Shown piece after piece: positions 13,801-29,605 of a stretch of DNA of 64,000 bases (the stretch's first letter is position 1; the number at the start of each line of letters is the position of its first letter). Made by a program: the position numbers and the translations under genes. Source of the stretch: Bugula neritina (taxonomy: Eukaryota > Bryozoa > Gymnolaemata > Cheilostomatida > Bugulidae); the NCBI GenBank assembly GCA_964035545.1, contig OZ037773.1, positions 4,099,251 to 4,163,250 of the forward strand. The letters run 5' to 3'. A model generated the notes under the pieces. That model was not told where the DNA came from. It did no database searches and was given only the letters and a program-made list of their open reading frames with translations.

Positions 13801-16800
13801 AGCAGCTTCTTCTAGAATTATGCTCTCTGAGCCGTCAAGACTGAACACTCCGCCTCTCAGTAGCAGGGAGTTGCCTTCTTCAGCCACCTGCAAGATTACA
13901 ATCTGAGTATACAGTACATTATACACAGTATATACACAGTACATTATACACAGTATATACACAGTACATTATACACAGTATATACACAGTAAATTATACA
14001 CAGTATATACACAGTACATTATACACAGTCTATACACAGTAAATTATACACAGTATATACACAGTACATTATACACAGTCTATACACAGTACATTATACA
14101 CAGTATATACACAGTACATTATACACAGTCTATACACAGTAAATTATACACAGTATATACACAGTACATTATACACAGTATATACACAGTACATTATACA
14201 CAGTATATACACAGTACATTATACACAGTATATACACAGTACATTATACACAGTATATACACAGTACATTATACACAGTATATACACAGTATATACACAG
14301 TACATTATACACAGTATATACACAGTACTGTAGCTGTATGCAGAGGTACAGTATATACACATTACTGTGTATGTACAGTAAACAGTACTACTAGCAAAGC
14401 AGTGAGCACAACATACAGTGGATAACAATAAATGACAATTTAACACAGACAGCCTGCTGTTAGCTCATTAAATGACACTTGGTATTCAATTGTAGAAACA
14501 TCAAGGGACTCTAACAGCTGTAAACCACATCTGGGGCCAGCAATGAAATATTCCAACTAAGAGAATACTAACTAACATACTGGAGATTCTGTCGCACCCC
14601 AAACCAAAATTTATTAAAGAAAATTAGAGAATTCAGGCTGTCCTAATTCTTCTACTAACTGCACCCGAGTGGAAGACTCGGCCAGTGAACCACACTCACC
14701 TTGGAGAACACAGCTATGGGGACACTACATCCACCCTCCAGTGTCCGAAGCAATGCCCTCTCGGCTAGACAGCGTATTAGAGTCTCTTTGTGACTGAGCC
14801 TGGACAGCAGCTCCAGCGTCTCAATGTCAAATGATCTGCACTCGACGGCCATTGCTCCTTGAGATATGGCGTACATGCAGTTACCTTCGTCCAGCACCTC
14901 CCCCACTCTGGAAATTAGACAATTGTATTGTAAGCTGATTGGATAGAAATTGCAGAAAGGATTATTAACTTTGATTTATCATTAGGAATTCTTTTGATGC
15001 TAAAAACTTATTCATAACTGCAATTCTTCAGTCTTATAAAAGTAACTTTACATTATATCAAAAGTGACAACATGATTATTATATGAAAACATTCATTTAC
15101 ATTTTTATTAGTACTACTGAATTAAATAAATGTATTAGTCTACCACAATGGTCTCATGACACTATATCACTAGTATTATGACACTGTATTACTAGTATTA
15201 TGACACTGTATTACTAGTATTATGACACTGTATTACTAGTATTATGACACTGTATAACTAGTATTATGATGCCATATAACTAGTATTATGACACTGTATC
15301 ACTAGTATTATGACACTGTATTACTAGTATTAAGACACTGTGTAACTAGTATTATGACACTGTATCACTAGTATTATGACACTGTATAACTAGTATTATG
15401 ATGCCATATAACTAGTATTATGGTAACAAAAATAATCACCTCTCTGACCAGCCCATCCTGTCCAAGCCGGCCTCAGCTAATATAAGCGCGTCGTAAATAC
15501 CGTTTGCAGCGTCCAGTTTCCTCAGCCTGGTGTTCAGATTTCCCCTCACGTCTGCAAACTAATAGAAAGAGAATAAACATCATGTGACCACCTCCTAGAC
15601 TGTGTCCTGGGTCACCTAGACTGTGTTCTGTGACTACTATATAGACTGTGCTCTGTGAGTACTATATAGACTGTGGACCAATACATTATGTGATGACCTA
15701 GTGAAACTTTAAAACACATTTTATATACTACAGCACACATGATGATAAATTAATATTTAAAATCAGCTCAAGACGTCAAAATCTGCTGGAGACTAGAAAA
15801 GCTTTTGTTGAACAACTAAACTAATGTAAGGTAGAGTATGAAACACCATGCCATGACATACCTTCAAGTGGGGGTAGGCCCTCTTTATCTGTGCAACCCT
15901 TCGTAATGAACTGGTGCCTATGACAGAGCCCTCAGGCAACTCTGATAAACTCATCTTCTGTCCAGCATATTTAGTGGAGGAGAAGACAACTGCATCATAT
16001 GGACTGTCCCTATGCAATACTGCTCCTATGGCCATGCCTACACATAGAAACTGTAATATGAGCTGTCCACATGTAATACCATACCTATGACTACATTCAC
16101 ACAGAACATGTTGCAACAACTGCCTTATACTTATGTTTGTTATATAGTATAATAAGTGTGTAGAGTAAACACAAGTGTGTGACCACTCTTTCAGCCAGTA
16201 CCCAGGCAATACTGCTCCTACTAACGCAGACACACCAACGGTCACATCCTTAAACACCCAATCAGTCCAACAACCTAAGCAGTTACTCATTTATTTGATC
16301 TATCACTATTCATTCATTGCTAAAATGTAAATTTAAATGCAAGTTGCTGAAGTTCCTAAATTAGACTACGTACGTACAAGATAGGGAACTCATGCTATAC
16401 ATTACATCATGCATCCGCATCAATTGCTCAGAATAATTTATAATCACCTATGAAAGTGTAGAAATATAATTTAAGCAGTTGCAACAAATAACATAATTTG
16501 AATGCTTGCGTAAAGTGAACTAGGAAGGAAGTGAGCCGTGACCGAATAGTAGTTGATGGAATAGTGACTAAGCATGATTAATCATTCACAGTCCATTGAC
16601 ATCATCAAGTGTATAAGATGGCTACGTAAGCTAAGCTCTTCCTTACATCTCATGTGCACTGTTAAATTCAAGGAATTAACAAATGCCAGCAACCCTCAAC
16701 CTAACACCACGTTCTGTAGGTGCACATTGATTAGCCACAGTACATCTGATACGTTTATTTCAACTGGCAGCACATTTCAGCAGCTGCAACAAACTACCCT

Positions 16801-19800
16801 GGGCAACATATTGAGCATCTAATTGAGAAACTCCTTCTGCTACAGCCTAGGTAAGGAACCACGGTGCACAGGGACTAATGCTGGATACAGAGTCAATCTG
16901 ATAGCTACCACACACTGTAGGCAGTTGGAGAGGACAACTTCTACTGTAAACTTAGGTCCACATCATATATTTAGAATTGAGTCTAAAGTTGAGTAAGTGA
17001 CTACATCACAGACAGACAGGCAGACATACAGACAGACTATGAAGGGCAGGTTTAATGTGTTGCAAGCAATGACATTTCTGAAATAGGTTGTCACAGCGGG
17101 CAGCATGTCTGCCTGTCTCATCACATGACCTGGATCAGCAAGGAGTGAAGAGGAGAGACACGGTGACCTTATGACCCTTAGGGTGTCTGGCCATGATTCA
17201 GGGGAAGCTGACTAGTTCAGACACTTTAACTCTGTATTACACCAGAGCTATGTTATCCAAGTCAGGAGGGAAACTGACCTGAGAGGAGGGAGGAGGGTGG
17301 ATGGTAGGACTAACCTGAGGGGAAGAGTGGATGGCACACTAACCTGGGGGGAGTGTGGATGGTAGATCCTTGAGCGAGTGCACGACTATATCAACTTTGA
17401 GATCCTCCAGAGCGATCTCCAGCTCCTTTGTGAACAGACTCTTCTCTCCAATCTTACTCAGGGGCTTGTCTAGGATCTGGTCTCCCTGTGTACTTATAGT
17501 GATGACCTTGAACTCTCTGCAACACCACGTCATACAGTAACACATGTATACGTCATATAGTAATTCATGTATACTATATACAGTAATTCATGTATACTGT
17601 ATACAGTCATACATGTATACTGTATATAGTATACATGTAATACTGTATACAGTATTACATGTATACTATATACAGTAGCACTTGTATACTATATACAGTA
17701 ACACTTGTATATGCTATATAGTAACACATGTATACATTGTATAGTAATACAAGCATTCACATACAATAAGCCTACATACAATGCATACATTACTGAAACG
17801 CAGCTCACCAAGCCAAATATGTCATAATGCACACAACTACACTTCAATAGAGGCAGGTTAAAAGTATTCCTAACCACACAAAGTGAAATTAGGATAATTC
17901 CTGATGAGAAATGCTAGTCAACTGCCAATAGCTGCATTTCCTTTGTAAGGGGTTAGTTGCCAGGATATCTCTAGTAGTACAGGAAATGATAATTTTAAGG
18001 AAACAACTTCACACACAGGGAGGCAGACTGAAGGAACATTTCCTTAATTAATGGAGACACACCAAGTGGCACGCCAAGTGAATCATATTAATTATAGTCT
18101 AAGCCGCAGAGATTTTAACCGTTTTATTAACAGTATATAGAAGTCCACATAATGAAATTAAAATTTATTAGTTAGTAGTGAGAATCTATCTATCGATTAA
18201 TACTGGTATAAATCTAGCCAATACAAGTTAGACAACTAGTGAGTGTACAGTCAGTCACTAAACTAAACTAGCACTACATTGCCTGCACATTCTGTATCCA
18301 AATAGGGTGGCAGAGAGAAGGTGATGTGCATAAGAATCTCTAAATGTGAATAATGAAACTAGAGCCTGAAACCAGTAGTGAGGATAGCCTGTGGTCTATA
18401 AATACAGTACGTACTCACATGTCAGGGTAGTGATGTTGCAACATATCAACCACTAGATGGGTCTGAACCAAAGCTAATTGACTCTTTCTACTGCCCACTC
18501 TAATAATTTTCTTGTCGCATTCTAATCCGTCCATGACTACTGGTTGTGGTATATTGATATCTAATCTCTCTTCCACACTCTACCAAATAAATAACATATC
18601 TTAGAAGTATGATGCCATCCTTAGTATAACTTACTAGATAATACAAGAAGATAAGCTACCAAGCCTAAGCTAACTACATTAGGTATACACTGTAGATCAA
18701 TTCTATTCAAGTCCTTGTATCTAAAACACTGGCACATGTCATGTTATTTGAAACACGTTTTTTAAAACACGCATTTTTTTCAAAAAAAGTCAAACTCTTC
18801 TCCTGAAATTGACAATGATCTGAAACCAAAACATGGATATTCAATCAGTAAGAATACAAATACTGTTTACAATTTGCAGCATTTGACAAAATATTTTAGA
18901 TACATAAATGTAAATTTTGCTAAGCTTCAGGTTTTATTTTTGGTTTGGTATTTTGGTTCGACACAAAAGTGTATTATTACAAAAATAAAAAATTTCTCTA
19001 GCTACAGCATTTTGCTAAAACTAGTTTACTATAACAGTGTATTATTAATCTAAACTCTTAAACCGACAAAGGCTAAACAATAATTCTACGAGAACTAATC
19101 GAACTCTCAAATATGAACTGCAGCTATTGATGCAAATGATTTCAACAGTATGAATATTTCTGCATAATAAGAGACAAAATGCTCACTTAGTAAGCACATT
19201 TTTAATTGAAAAATAAAACTAAAAGTTACAAACAGATTTTTATTGGTATTGTGTTTCACCCAAACTTAAAACTATCTATTCCAGTAATAGCTTTCATTTA
19301 TTTATATAAGTTAGAGTACTATATCAATATAGAAGTGATCAAAATGACTATCTTTCAAAAATAGACCAATTTAATCGGGACTTTTTTCAAAATATAAATA
19401 CTGTAAAGTAAATTATAAATATGGGTTAAAATAAGTTGATTGATAGCAAGCATAAATCAACATTTCAATTTCATAGCAAAGTAAAGAACTTTAATCAAAA
19501 GTAACTTTTTAACATATATCTGTAACAACAACAATTATAAATCCAATTTAACGTCCACACTGTCAAAAATAAAAGAATATTATTAGTATAAGTGATACTA
19601 GTGTTATTAGTAGTAACACTTTTATAACTATAATTATATTGTTATTATAACAAAAAATACTTCAACAGTCACTTATATTAATAGAATATTATTATATTAT
19701 TATATTGTATATTATTATAATATTATTATACTCTACACTCTATAGAATAACTTATACTTCATTTTTTTAATCAATCCTAAACTTATAATACTACTAAGAC

Positions 19801-20198
19801 TGCAATACTACTATTACTAATACTACTTCTATTTTTAATAACTTAATCCAATTGATACTCTTAGTTCAACTTTCATTTATCCTCTACAAACTTTTTGCTG
19901 CTTACTATTGCCTGATGATACCAAATTCATAAGTCTAGGAAGAGGTTTAACAACATCTAAACACGGCAAAATTTACCAATGAAGGGTAAGGAAAACCCAT
20001 AACCACACAATCATCAATAACCATGAAACATCCACTCATTCACAAAATCAATGTCAGTTTGTGGGTGAGAGAAACTAACTAAATCAGGCGAGAGTAGAGC
20101 TAAAAATGGTTTAAAATAACTTAAAAAAAAACTAAAAAAATTATAATCAAATAAATAAAACTTCAACTTACTTTAGATTTAGTTTGAGATAGGCTCAT
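10875..20198 (-). CDS. HMBS: Hydroxymethylbilane synthase (porphobilinogen deaminase) with insert and C-terminal extension
   Basis: Third enzyme of haem synthesis: joins four porphobilinogens into hydroxymethylbilane in the cytosol. Eleven coding exons in phase: 20198-20172, 18579-18419, 17516-17344, 16037-15862, 15558-15440, 14907-14700, 13887-13772, 12793-12650, 12047-11891, 11434-11273, 10970-10875. They total 1539 nt, 512 aa plus stop. Visible family motifs: [51 protein letters not shown] (catalytic Asp after Lys); [29 protein letters not shown], whose Cys binds the dipyrromethane cofactor. Human HMBS is 361 aa. The extra length is a basic/acidic insert of about 50 aa in domain 3 (mostly exon 8, with ESKRKRRL) and about 85 residues after the usual end (exons 10-11). 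The start MSLSQTKSK follows a probable 5'UTR exon near 21.05-21.12 kb. All catalytic motifs are present, so it is likely active. Confidence 0.93.
11753..11828 (-). mobile_element. 42-bp LINE 3'-end stub with perfect 17-bp TSD
   Basis: ATTAGTCAACTATTATA occurs at 11753-11769 and again at 11812-11828. Between them are only 42 bp. The inserted sequence, read on the minus strand, matches 29562-29605 (ACCTATCT...CTTTGTCC...TGGGTAGCGGG), which lies downstream of the LINE reverse-transcriptase fragment at 29.1 kb. Length of the duplication and extreme 5' truncation are typical of target-primed reverse transcription. Lies in HMBS intron 9. Confidence 0.85.
12935..13256. mobile_element. MITE with near-perfect 65-bp terminal inverted repeats
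   Basis: Both ends read GCCTAGGGYCACACTGTGCG inward, and the inverted match continues through TATTTTCGCATGCGAAAATT and GCAAAGGTGTCCACTG with about four mismatches. It is 322 bp with no open frame, in HMBS intron 7. No clear target-site duplication. The outer motif resembles that of the element at 7531. Confidence 0.85.
13545..13755. repeat. 19-bp minisatellite in HMBS intron 7
   Basis: About eleven copies of a 19-bp unit close to TAAGCTGCTGAGTAGTTGA, with variants carrying GACTAGTAGA. It ends only about 20 bp from the 5' splice site of exon 7 (exon end at 13772). Confidence 0.92.
13904..14330. repeat. 25-bp minisatellite in HMBS intron 6
   Basis: About seventeen copies of a 25-bp unit close to CACAGTATATACACAGTACAT plus TATA, with variants (ACAGTC, GTAAAT). 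It begins about 15 bp from the 3' splice site of exon 7. Confidence 0.92.
15155..15422. repeat. 22-bp minisatellite in HMBS intron 5
   Basis: About twelve copies of a 22-bp unit near TATTATGACACTGTATTACT plus AG, with a variant carrying GATGCCATATAAC seen twice. It ends about 18 bp from the donor of exon 5. Confidence 0.92.
17525..17745. repeat. Minisatellite in HMBS intron 2
   Basis: Tandem array of imperfect units such as ACATGTATACTGTATACAGT with internal dyad symmetry, starting just outside the 3' splice site of HMBS exon 3 (17516). Confidence 0.85.
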
Positions 20199-20559
20199 CG
20201 TAACTCTAAAAGCAAAATGAGTAACTGAAATCAGTAATTCTAATACTAATAGTAGTACTAAAAGTTTAATAATAATTGACTGCAGATTGACCATAGCAAT
20301 AGTAATAATACTATTATTGTTAGTATAAGTGTCAATAAATAATAATACTAATATCATTAAATATTTATATTACCATTAGTATTAGTTATTTTTAAAGTAG
20401 AGTCTTACTCCTACTTTTAATTGAAAATCAAAATGCCAAGCAGGTGCCTGGAAGTGAAAACATCAACTTGAACTCACCCGAAATGTGACCAAAAGCATGA
20501 AACTGAGAAAGACACTGACTGTGAGTTTTATACTCAATTTAACAGCAGTACTACTACTA

Positions 20560-20990
20560 GTATCAATATCATAGTTATACTAATAGACTATTACTAATAG
20601 TAATAGACTATTACTAATAGACTATTACTAATAGTAATAGTAATACTAATACTAATAGTAATACTAATACTAATAGTAATAGTAATACCATCAGTATCAG
20701 TATGACTATCACTGTATCAGTGACTATGAGTATCACTACGATACTGATAGTGACTATGGCATTGACTATCAGTATGAGTATCACTATCAATATCAGTAAA
20801 TTTAATAGTAAATGTAATACTTATAGTTATAGCTTATACTAATGACTAATCACTATCAGTATCAGTATAACCTGTATCACTATCAGTGTATGACTATGAC
20901 TATGAGTATCAGTATGAGTATAGTAATACTAATACCAATAGTAATACTGGTATACAATAATACACTATTACTATTAATAAAATATAAGTA
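20560..20990. repeat. TAATAC/TATCAG-type microsatellite
   Basis: Degenerate tri/hexanucleotide repeat (ACTAATAGTAAT, then TATCAGTATGAG) upstream of the HMBS first coding exon, probably within a 5'UTR intron. The same sequence type recurs at 21830-22320. Confidence 0.8.
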
Positions 20991-21053
20991 TACTATTTTA
21001 ATTTATTAGTCCACTTACTACAATTATAATAATTATAGACTACAACTCTCACC

Positions 21054-21416
21054 TTGAGCTCGAGTTTCTGCTTTCTTGCAGCTGCGGTTAATATTTCCGG
21101 TTTTTATCATGATGCAGCTAATTTTAGGTCTCTGGTAATGAATAGGGATACCCAATCGCCGTTTGGTTTTAGCACTATTGACCAATTGGAAAGCAAGTTC
21201 GTAGCTAACAGCGTCTGATTGATCATCAAAATCTCAATTCATAAAGGACTCACCAGTAATAGCTGTGCCATCCATTGCAGATTCACAGGCTTTCCCCACG
21301 TGTTTAATAGTAGAATAAGCAAAGAATAGGCACGTGCTGATCTTCTAGTTAGTTATTGTTAATTTTTTTTACATTTTCGTTTGCTTAGACTCAGACTGAA
21401 ATTGAATTGTTTTAAA
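21054..21416. promoter_or_regulatory. Bidirectional promoter region HMBS / DNPH1
   Basis: About 360 bp between a probable HMBS 5'UTR exon (minus strand; donor CTCAAG|gtgaga, exon 3' end at 21053) and the DNPH1 start at 21417. It is less AT-rich than its surroundings. The UTR exon contains an ATG with a short open frame that stops in the next exon, so it would be an upstream ORF. The division of labour between the two promoters is inferred from spacing only. Confidence 0.5.
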
Positions 21417-23619
21417 ATGTCTCAGGTAGAAAACAAGCAACCCAAAATCTATTTTTGTGGAAGTATGCGAGCTGGTAGAGGAGATGCAGATCTTTATAAC
21501 AAAATAATACAAAAAATTGATAGTTGCGGTGCAGAAGTTTTGACGGAGTTTGTTGGGTGGAATGCTAGCAAAATGGCAGGTTAGCTTTGATTATTGTTTC
21601 AGTAATAGTTTGTTTACAATAAAACTTTGTTAATTTAGTTTACTTGGTTGTAATATGCTTATAGAGATTCAGATTTGATTAAGCGGGTTTATTCAAACTA
21701 AATATTAAAATAAAATTATATCAATTCAAATTCATGATCATTATCATTGTGATTATGAACATCACCATAGTGATAATGGCTAATAATAATTCTATTGCCA
21801 ATCGGTAAGACAAAATATAACTGTAAGTATAAGAGCAATAGTAATACTAATACTGATAGTAAAACTAAATGAGTAAAACTAAATGTAATATTAAGTTTAA
21901 TAGTAATAGTAATACTAATTGTAATAGTAATACTAATACTAAACTTGTCTAATAGAATTACTATTAGATATGCTATTACTATTACTATTAGTATTACCTA
22001 TTGCCTATGGTAAAGTTATGCTTATACTTGTAGTAATACTTATAGTAATTATACTAAGATTAATACTAAATGGTAAATATCAATGCCAATGAGATAATTA
22101 TTATTATAATACTAGTACTTAGTACTTAAAGTTAATAGAAAATAGTCATACTAATAGCAATAGTCATATTGTCAAAGTGTTACTTCATGTTCAACTAACA
22201 ATGATAATAGTTATAGTGTTAGTATTACTAGTAATTGTTGCTATTACTATCACTATAAGTATAAGTATTGCTATGTCTATAAGTATAAAATTAAGTATAT
22301 AACTATAATATAATAAATTTTATATAAGCAAGTTTAAGTCTAACACTTGAACTATCATTTTGAATTTGAAATAAAAATTGAAGTCAACTTCAAGAGTCTC
22401 CTGGGTTCATGTGTTTTGACCTAAGAAATTAACAGTGACTGCTAAGAACTTCTGTTATGTCTATTTGTACTTTTTACATGTTGTGAAATAGTAATTCAAA
22501 TTGGTGCATACCATAATGTACTCAGTACTGATTGCTTGCAATGAAATATGATGCCTTAGAGCAAAACAAGCACCGTGGGCTGCAGGATGACAAAGATATT
22601 CATGACCAAGACGTGCGTTTGTTGCAGCAAGCTGATGGTATGTTATTTAGAAATATTGAAGATTCAAATAAAGAATGAGAGATAGTAATGCATTTTTCTC
22701 AGTGCTATTTTTTGCATCAAATTGCTAATTGGTAAATTCAATTATTTCAAATACATGTGTTTTATACAACATAGCTGATTCTTGTATATTGACTTTTCAA
22801 ATTTCTTCACTTATGTAGACAGTGAAGTAGTTCTATTTATTCATTTTAGCAATTGTTGCGGAAGTTACCCAACCTTCCCTCGGTGTGGGATATGAGCTAG
22901 GAAGAGCTCAAGCTATGGGAAAGAAAATATTGTGTCTGTATAGGCCACAACCTGAGAAACGTAATGTATTTTCTTGTCTTTCTTGTTAGAGTACTGGCAT
23001 TGCTTCGCAATGGCATTATAATCACGGTCATGTTGAATTTACTTTTGTGAAACGAATTCGGATTTATTAAAGTATGAGATTTTGCACTAGAAAATGCAAT
23101 GTTTTAATGTGTCCTGAAGCATGATATATATTATATAACTCCCAATTAACAATTAATAGAACGTTTCTTGCTGTAACCTTTTTGGAGTTTGAGAATGTTC
23201 TTACACTCGTGTGATTTTATCAAAATTCTACAATTACTTGGCCAATCCAGCCTCTGTTACCTTTGTGCTTATAAAATCACAATGCATCTTTATGGGAGAC
23301 AAGTGAATTTAGTGATGCTGTAATCAAATTGTATTGTATTGCATTTATTTAAATTGGAGTTTGTTGGGTTTTGGATCTCCATAGAATATAGTGTACATGA
23401 TTTATATTATGAAGCAATTTATCATGTTTTTATTAATTATTATTACAACACCATATTGCAAACATATTTACTATATAGCCTATTACTTTTCTTTATCATG
23501 TTTTAGAATTGTCAGCTATGATTAGAGGGGCAGAGGATGGTGATAACTTTGTGGTTAAAGATTATGCAGTGAACGAAATTGATGACATAATAACAGATTT
23601 TGTGTCTTCCCAGAAGTGA
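21417..23619 (+). CDS. DNPH1: 2'-deoxynucleoside 5'-phosphate N-hydrolase 1 (Rcl)
   Basis: Nucleotide-pool enzyme that cleaves the N-glycosidic bond of deoxynucleoside 5'-monophosphates to a free base and deoxyribose 5-phosphate. Four exons, all in phase 1: 21417-21579, 22560-22637, 22850-22960, 23507-23619; 154 aa, TGA stop. Motifs: IYFCGSMRAGRGD phosphate-binding loop near residues 11-23, HDQDVRLLQQAD with the conserved Asp, AEVTQPSLGVGYELGRA with the catalytic Glu in YELGRA, and SAMIRGAEDG. Length equals the family's usual size without the vertebrate N-terminal extension. An upstream in-frame codon run back to 21381 exists, but the ATG at 21417 fits the family. A candidate polyadenylation signal is near 23769. 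Confidence 0.93.
21830..22320. repeat. TAATAC-type microsatellite in DNPH1 intron 1
   Basis: Degenerate repeat of AATAGTAATACTAAT words, about 0.5 kb, within the intron between 21579 and 22560. Confidence 0.8.
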
Positions 23620-24011
23620 AGTAAATTTAAAATACAGTTTGGATTTATAAATTTTATACTTCTAAAATATATTTTTATTATGTTATATTTCGCATACTCC
23701 ATTCTTCTACTTTAACATGCAACTTTGTTCAACAAAGGCAACACAGCTCAGTAAAGTTGTTTGTATACAATAAAAACAAGATAAATATGTATGTATAGGT
23801 ATGATTGACGATATTAAATTATTAAAAAGACAGACTGTCATAACATGTAGTGAGGACAGCCTTCGACTTATTATCGTATTGAATAAAGCCCACGCATTTG
23901 TGTACATGCTGTTACAACACAATTCTATATTGAATTGGTACTAAGTTGCTGGAGGGCAGTCTATTGCCATCCATAGCCTAAGTTATTTAAACACATCTTG
24001 AAGTTAGTAGT

Positions 24012-27568
<3,557 letters not shown>

Positions 27569-28099
27569 ATTCGTTTGTAGTGTAAGTTGTCAAGGTTACA
27601 GGAAACACATGTGGTGGAATAGATTGTCACGATGCTCTTTTCTAAACCCTTTGTAGATTTGAGACATATACGTCCAATAATCGAAACAAATAAAGGCTTT
27701 TGTGGTATTATAAATTAATCGATTCCACTAATTCCCATAGCTGAGCATATCCGCTTGAAACTATGCACCTTCTCGCTTGCAGAGACGATTGTAGTGATTT
27801 TTTACCATCATAGTCATTGTCATAATCATATTCATGGTTTAAATGAAAGTAAATCATTAAATGTTAGCTTATTGTTATTTAGTGTGTTATTTAAATTTAT
27901 ATTGTAATTAATAATTGCAGTTTTTGTATTTATATCAATTTGAACACGCATTCCTCTCAGTATCACAACCCCGACACTAGCACGCCCACGGTGATGACGG
28001 TCACGGTGACCGTGATGGCCACACTGAAACTCATTGACTTACTCTCACATTTACTTTCACACAATTAGTGTCACTGTCAGTGAGTTTGAGTCATTATGA

Positions 28100-28310
28100 C
28101 ATTTTAGTCATGGTATTACTATTACTATTACTATTTCTAGTACTAATAATAATACTAATAGTAATACTAATACTAATACTAATAGTAATACAATATTATA
28201 CTAATTATCTAAAAGTAAAACTAAAAGCCAATATCATAATCAATATGAATAGGCATAGCACTAGGAATATTATATTAGTATTACTATTAGTATCAACATT
28301 ACTATTAGGG
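28100..28310. repeat. TAATAC/TATTAC microsatellite
   Basis: Runs of ATTACTATTAC and AATACTAATAGT with internal inversion, immediately left of the foldback element at 28308. A similar short run is at 27320-27385. Confidence 0.8.
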
Positions 28311-28729
28311 TCATTTTACTTAATTTAGTACACACTGGAAATCTCCAGTTTTTAGCTATTTTTTACAATTTAGCTGCTAATGAACATGGCCTTTTGCCCA
28401 AAACTAGTAAAATATGAATGAACACACCTAAATAATTAAGGTTCTGCTTAATTTTACTTGATTTCCCATGTTTTTTTTTCTAATTATTCAACCACTTTTG
28501 ATTTCGGAGAGTTATAGTTTTTTCATAACACTCTGCAATCAAAAGTGCTGAATAATGAGGGAAAACTATTGGAAATCAAACAAAATTAAGAAGAACCTTG
28601 ATATTTAGGTGTATTCATTCATATTTTACTAGTTTTGGGCAAAAGCCCTTGTTCATTAGCAGCTAACTTTGTGAAAAATGGCTAAAAACTGGAGATTTCC
28701 AGCGTGTACTAAATTAAGTAAAATGACCC
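28308..28729. mobile_element. Foldback MITE, arms of about 190 bp
   Basis: The left end GGGTCATTTTACTTAATTTA is mirrored at the right end, and the pairing continues almost to the centre (ACTGGAAATCTCCAG, TTTTGCCCAAAACTAGTAAAA, ATTTAGGTGT). Only a short spacer separates the arms near 28510-28535. It would form one long hairpin as RNA or single-stranded DNA. No coding frame. A degraded relative lies at 51559-51786. Confidence 0.88.
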
Positions 28730-29039
28730 ATTACTCATAATATTATCAGTATGACTGGCAACATCAATATGATTGAATATGAACATGACCATCACCATGG
28801 GTATAGAGTTGGACATGGCTGATGGCTGGCAATGACATTAACATTATCATTACGATTATCACAATTATTGTAATTGTTATTTTCATAGTTGTAAGTAAAC
28901 TCATATAGTTATAAATATAATTAATATTATTGTAGAAATGAAAATATAGATGTCACTCATCTCATTCGCTTTCAGTTAATGTTACTGTTAGAGTTTCAGT
29001 TTGTACTGCTACTGGTGCATAGCCTAATGATAATGATAC

Positions 29040-29605
29040 AACTTCTTTGAGTCTCGATTTTGACAATTACCTCCTATATCGGGTCTCAGACTTCCTCATC
29101 CTGACAGAAAGATTTTGAAGCTTTTTCTTTCAAGGTCACTGCTTGGAGCCACTCTCAATTATGCATTTTTTTCTTCGAGGATAGGTTTTAGGCTCTGTTT
29201 TTTTTTAGTATTCATCAATGACCTCCCGGACTCTCTTGATTGTTCTATCAGTCATTTTACTTATAATGCTCTTATATATCAACAATTTAATATTTCAGAT
29301 GACATTGACATTCAATGTTTTCAACAAAACCTTCATCATTTAAGAATATGGGCTAATAAACTAGGCATGTCATCTAAAGTAAAATTAGGGTTTTTAATCC
29401 TTAGATAGTTATAAGTATGATTACATTTTATTTTGTAATAATTAAAAATAACCAAAACGTTTAAACTGACAAGTTTTAATAATAGTTGCCATGCCCACTA
29501 ACTAGTGTGGAGTGCTAGTCACAATTGAACTTAAACGTATGTAAACATGCTAAATTTTTTTTACCTATCTGCGCTTTGTCCAATTTGGGTAGCGGGATGA
29601 ACATG
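29040..29605 (+). pseudogene. LINE reverse-transcriptase fragment and 3' tail
   Basis: An open stretch of 97 codons (29115-29408) matches the C-terminal part of a non-LTR retrotransposon reverse transcriptase: FFLVFINDLPDSL, ALIYQQFNISDDIDIQ, LHHLRIWANKLGM. The catalytic F-A-D-D is replaced by F-T-Y-N, so it is dead. It is 5'-truncated. The stretch at 29562-29605 (CTTTGTCC ... GGGTAGCGGG) recurs as the tiny insertion at 11770, so it is probably the element's 3' terminus. It lies in the MORN5/MIGA spacer. Confidence 0.75.

Noticed and set aside
13490-13962. Minus-strand frames with Ser/Thr/Gln/Leu repeats
   Set aside because: Minisatellite translations; only 13772-13887 is a real HMBS exon.
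13545-14335. Regular 19- and 25-bp repeats that look CRISPR-like
   Set aside because: They are head-to-tail minisatellites with no unique spacers, inside introns of a eukaryotic gene.
28068-28328. Plus-strand frame rich in Leu/Ile/Val
   Set aside because: Produced by the TAATAC microsatellite; no splice or start evidence.
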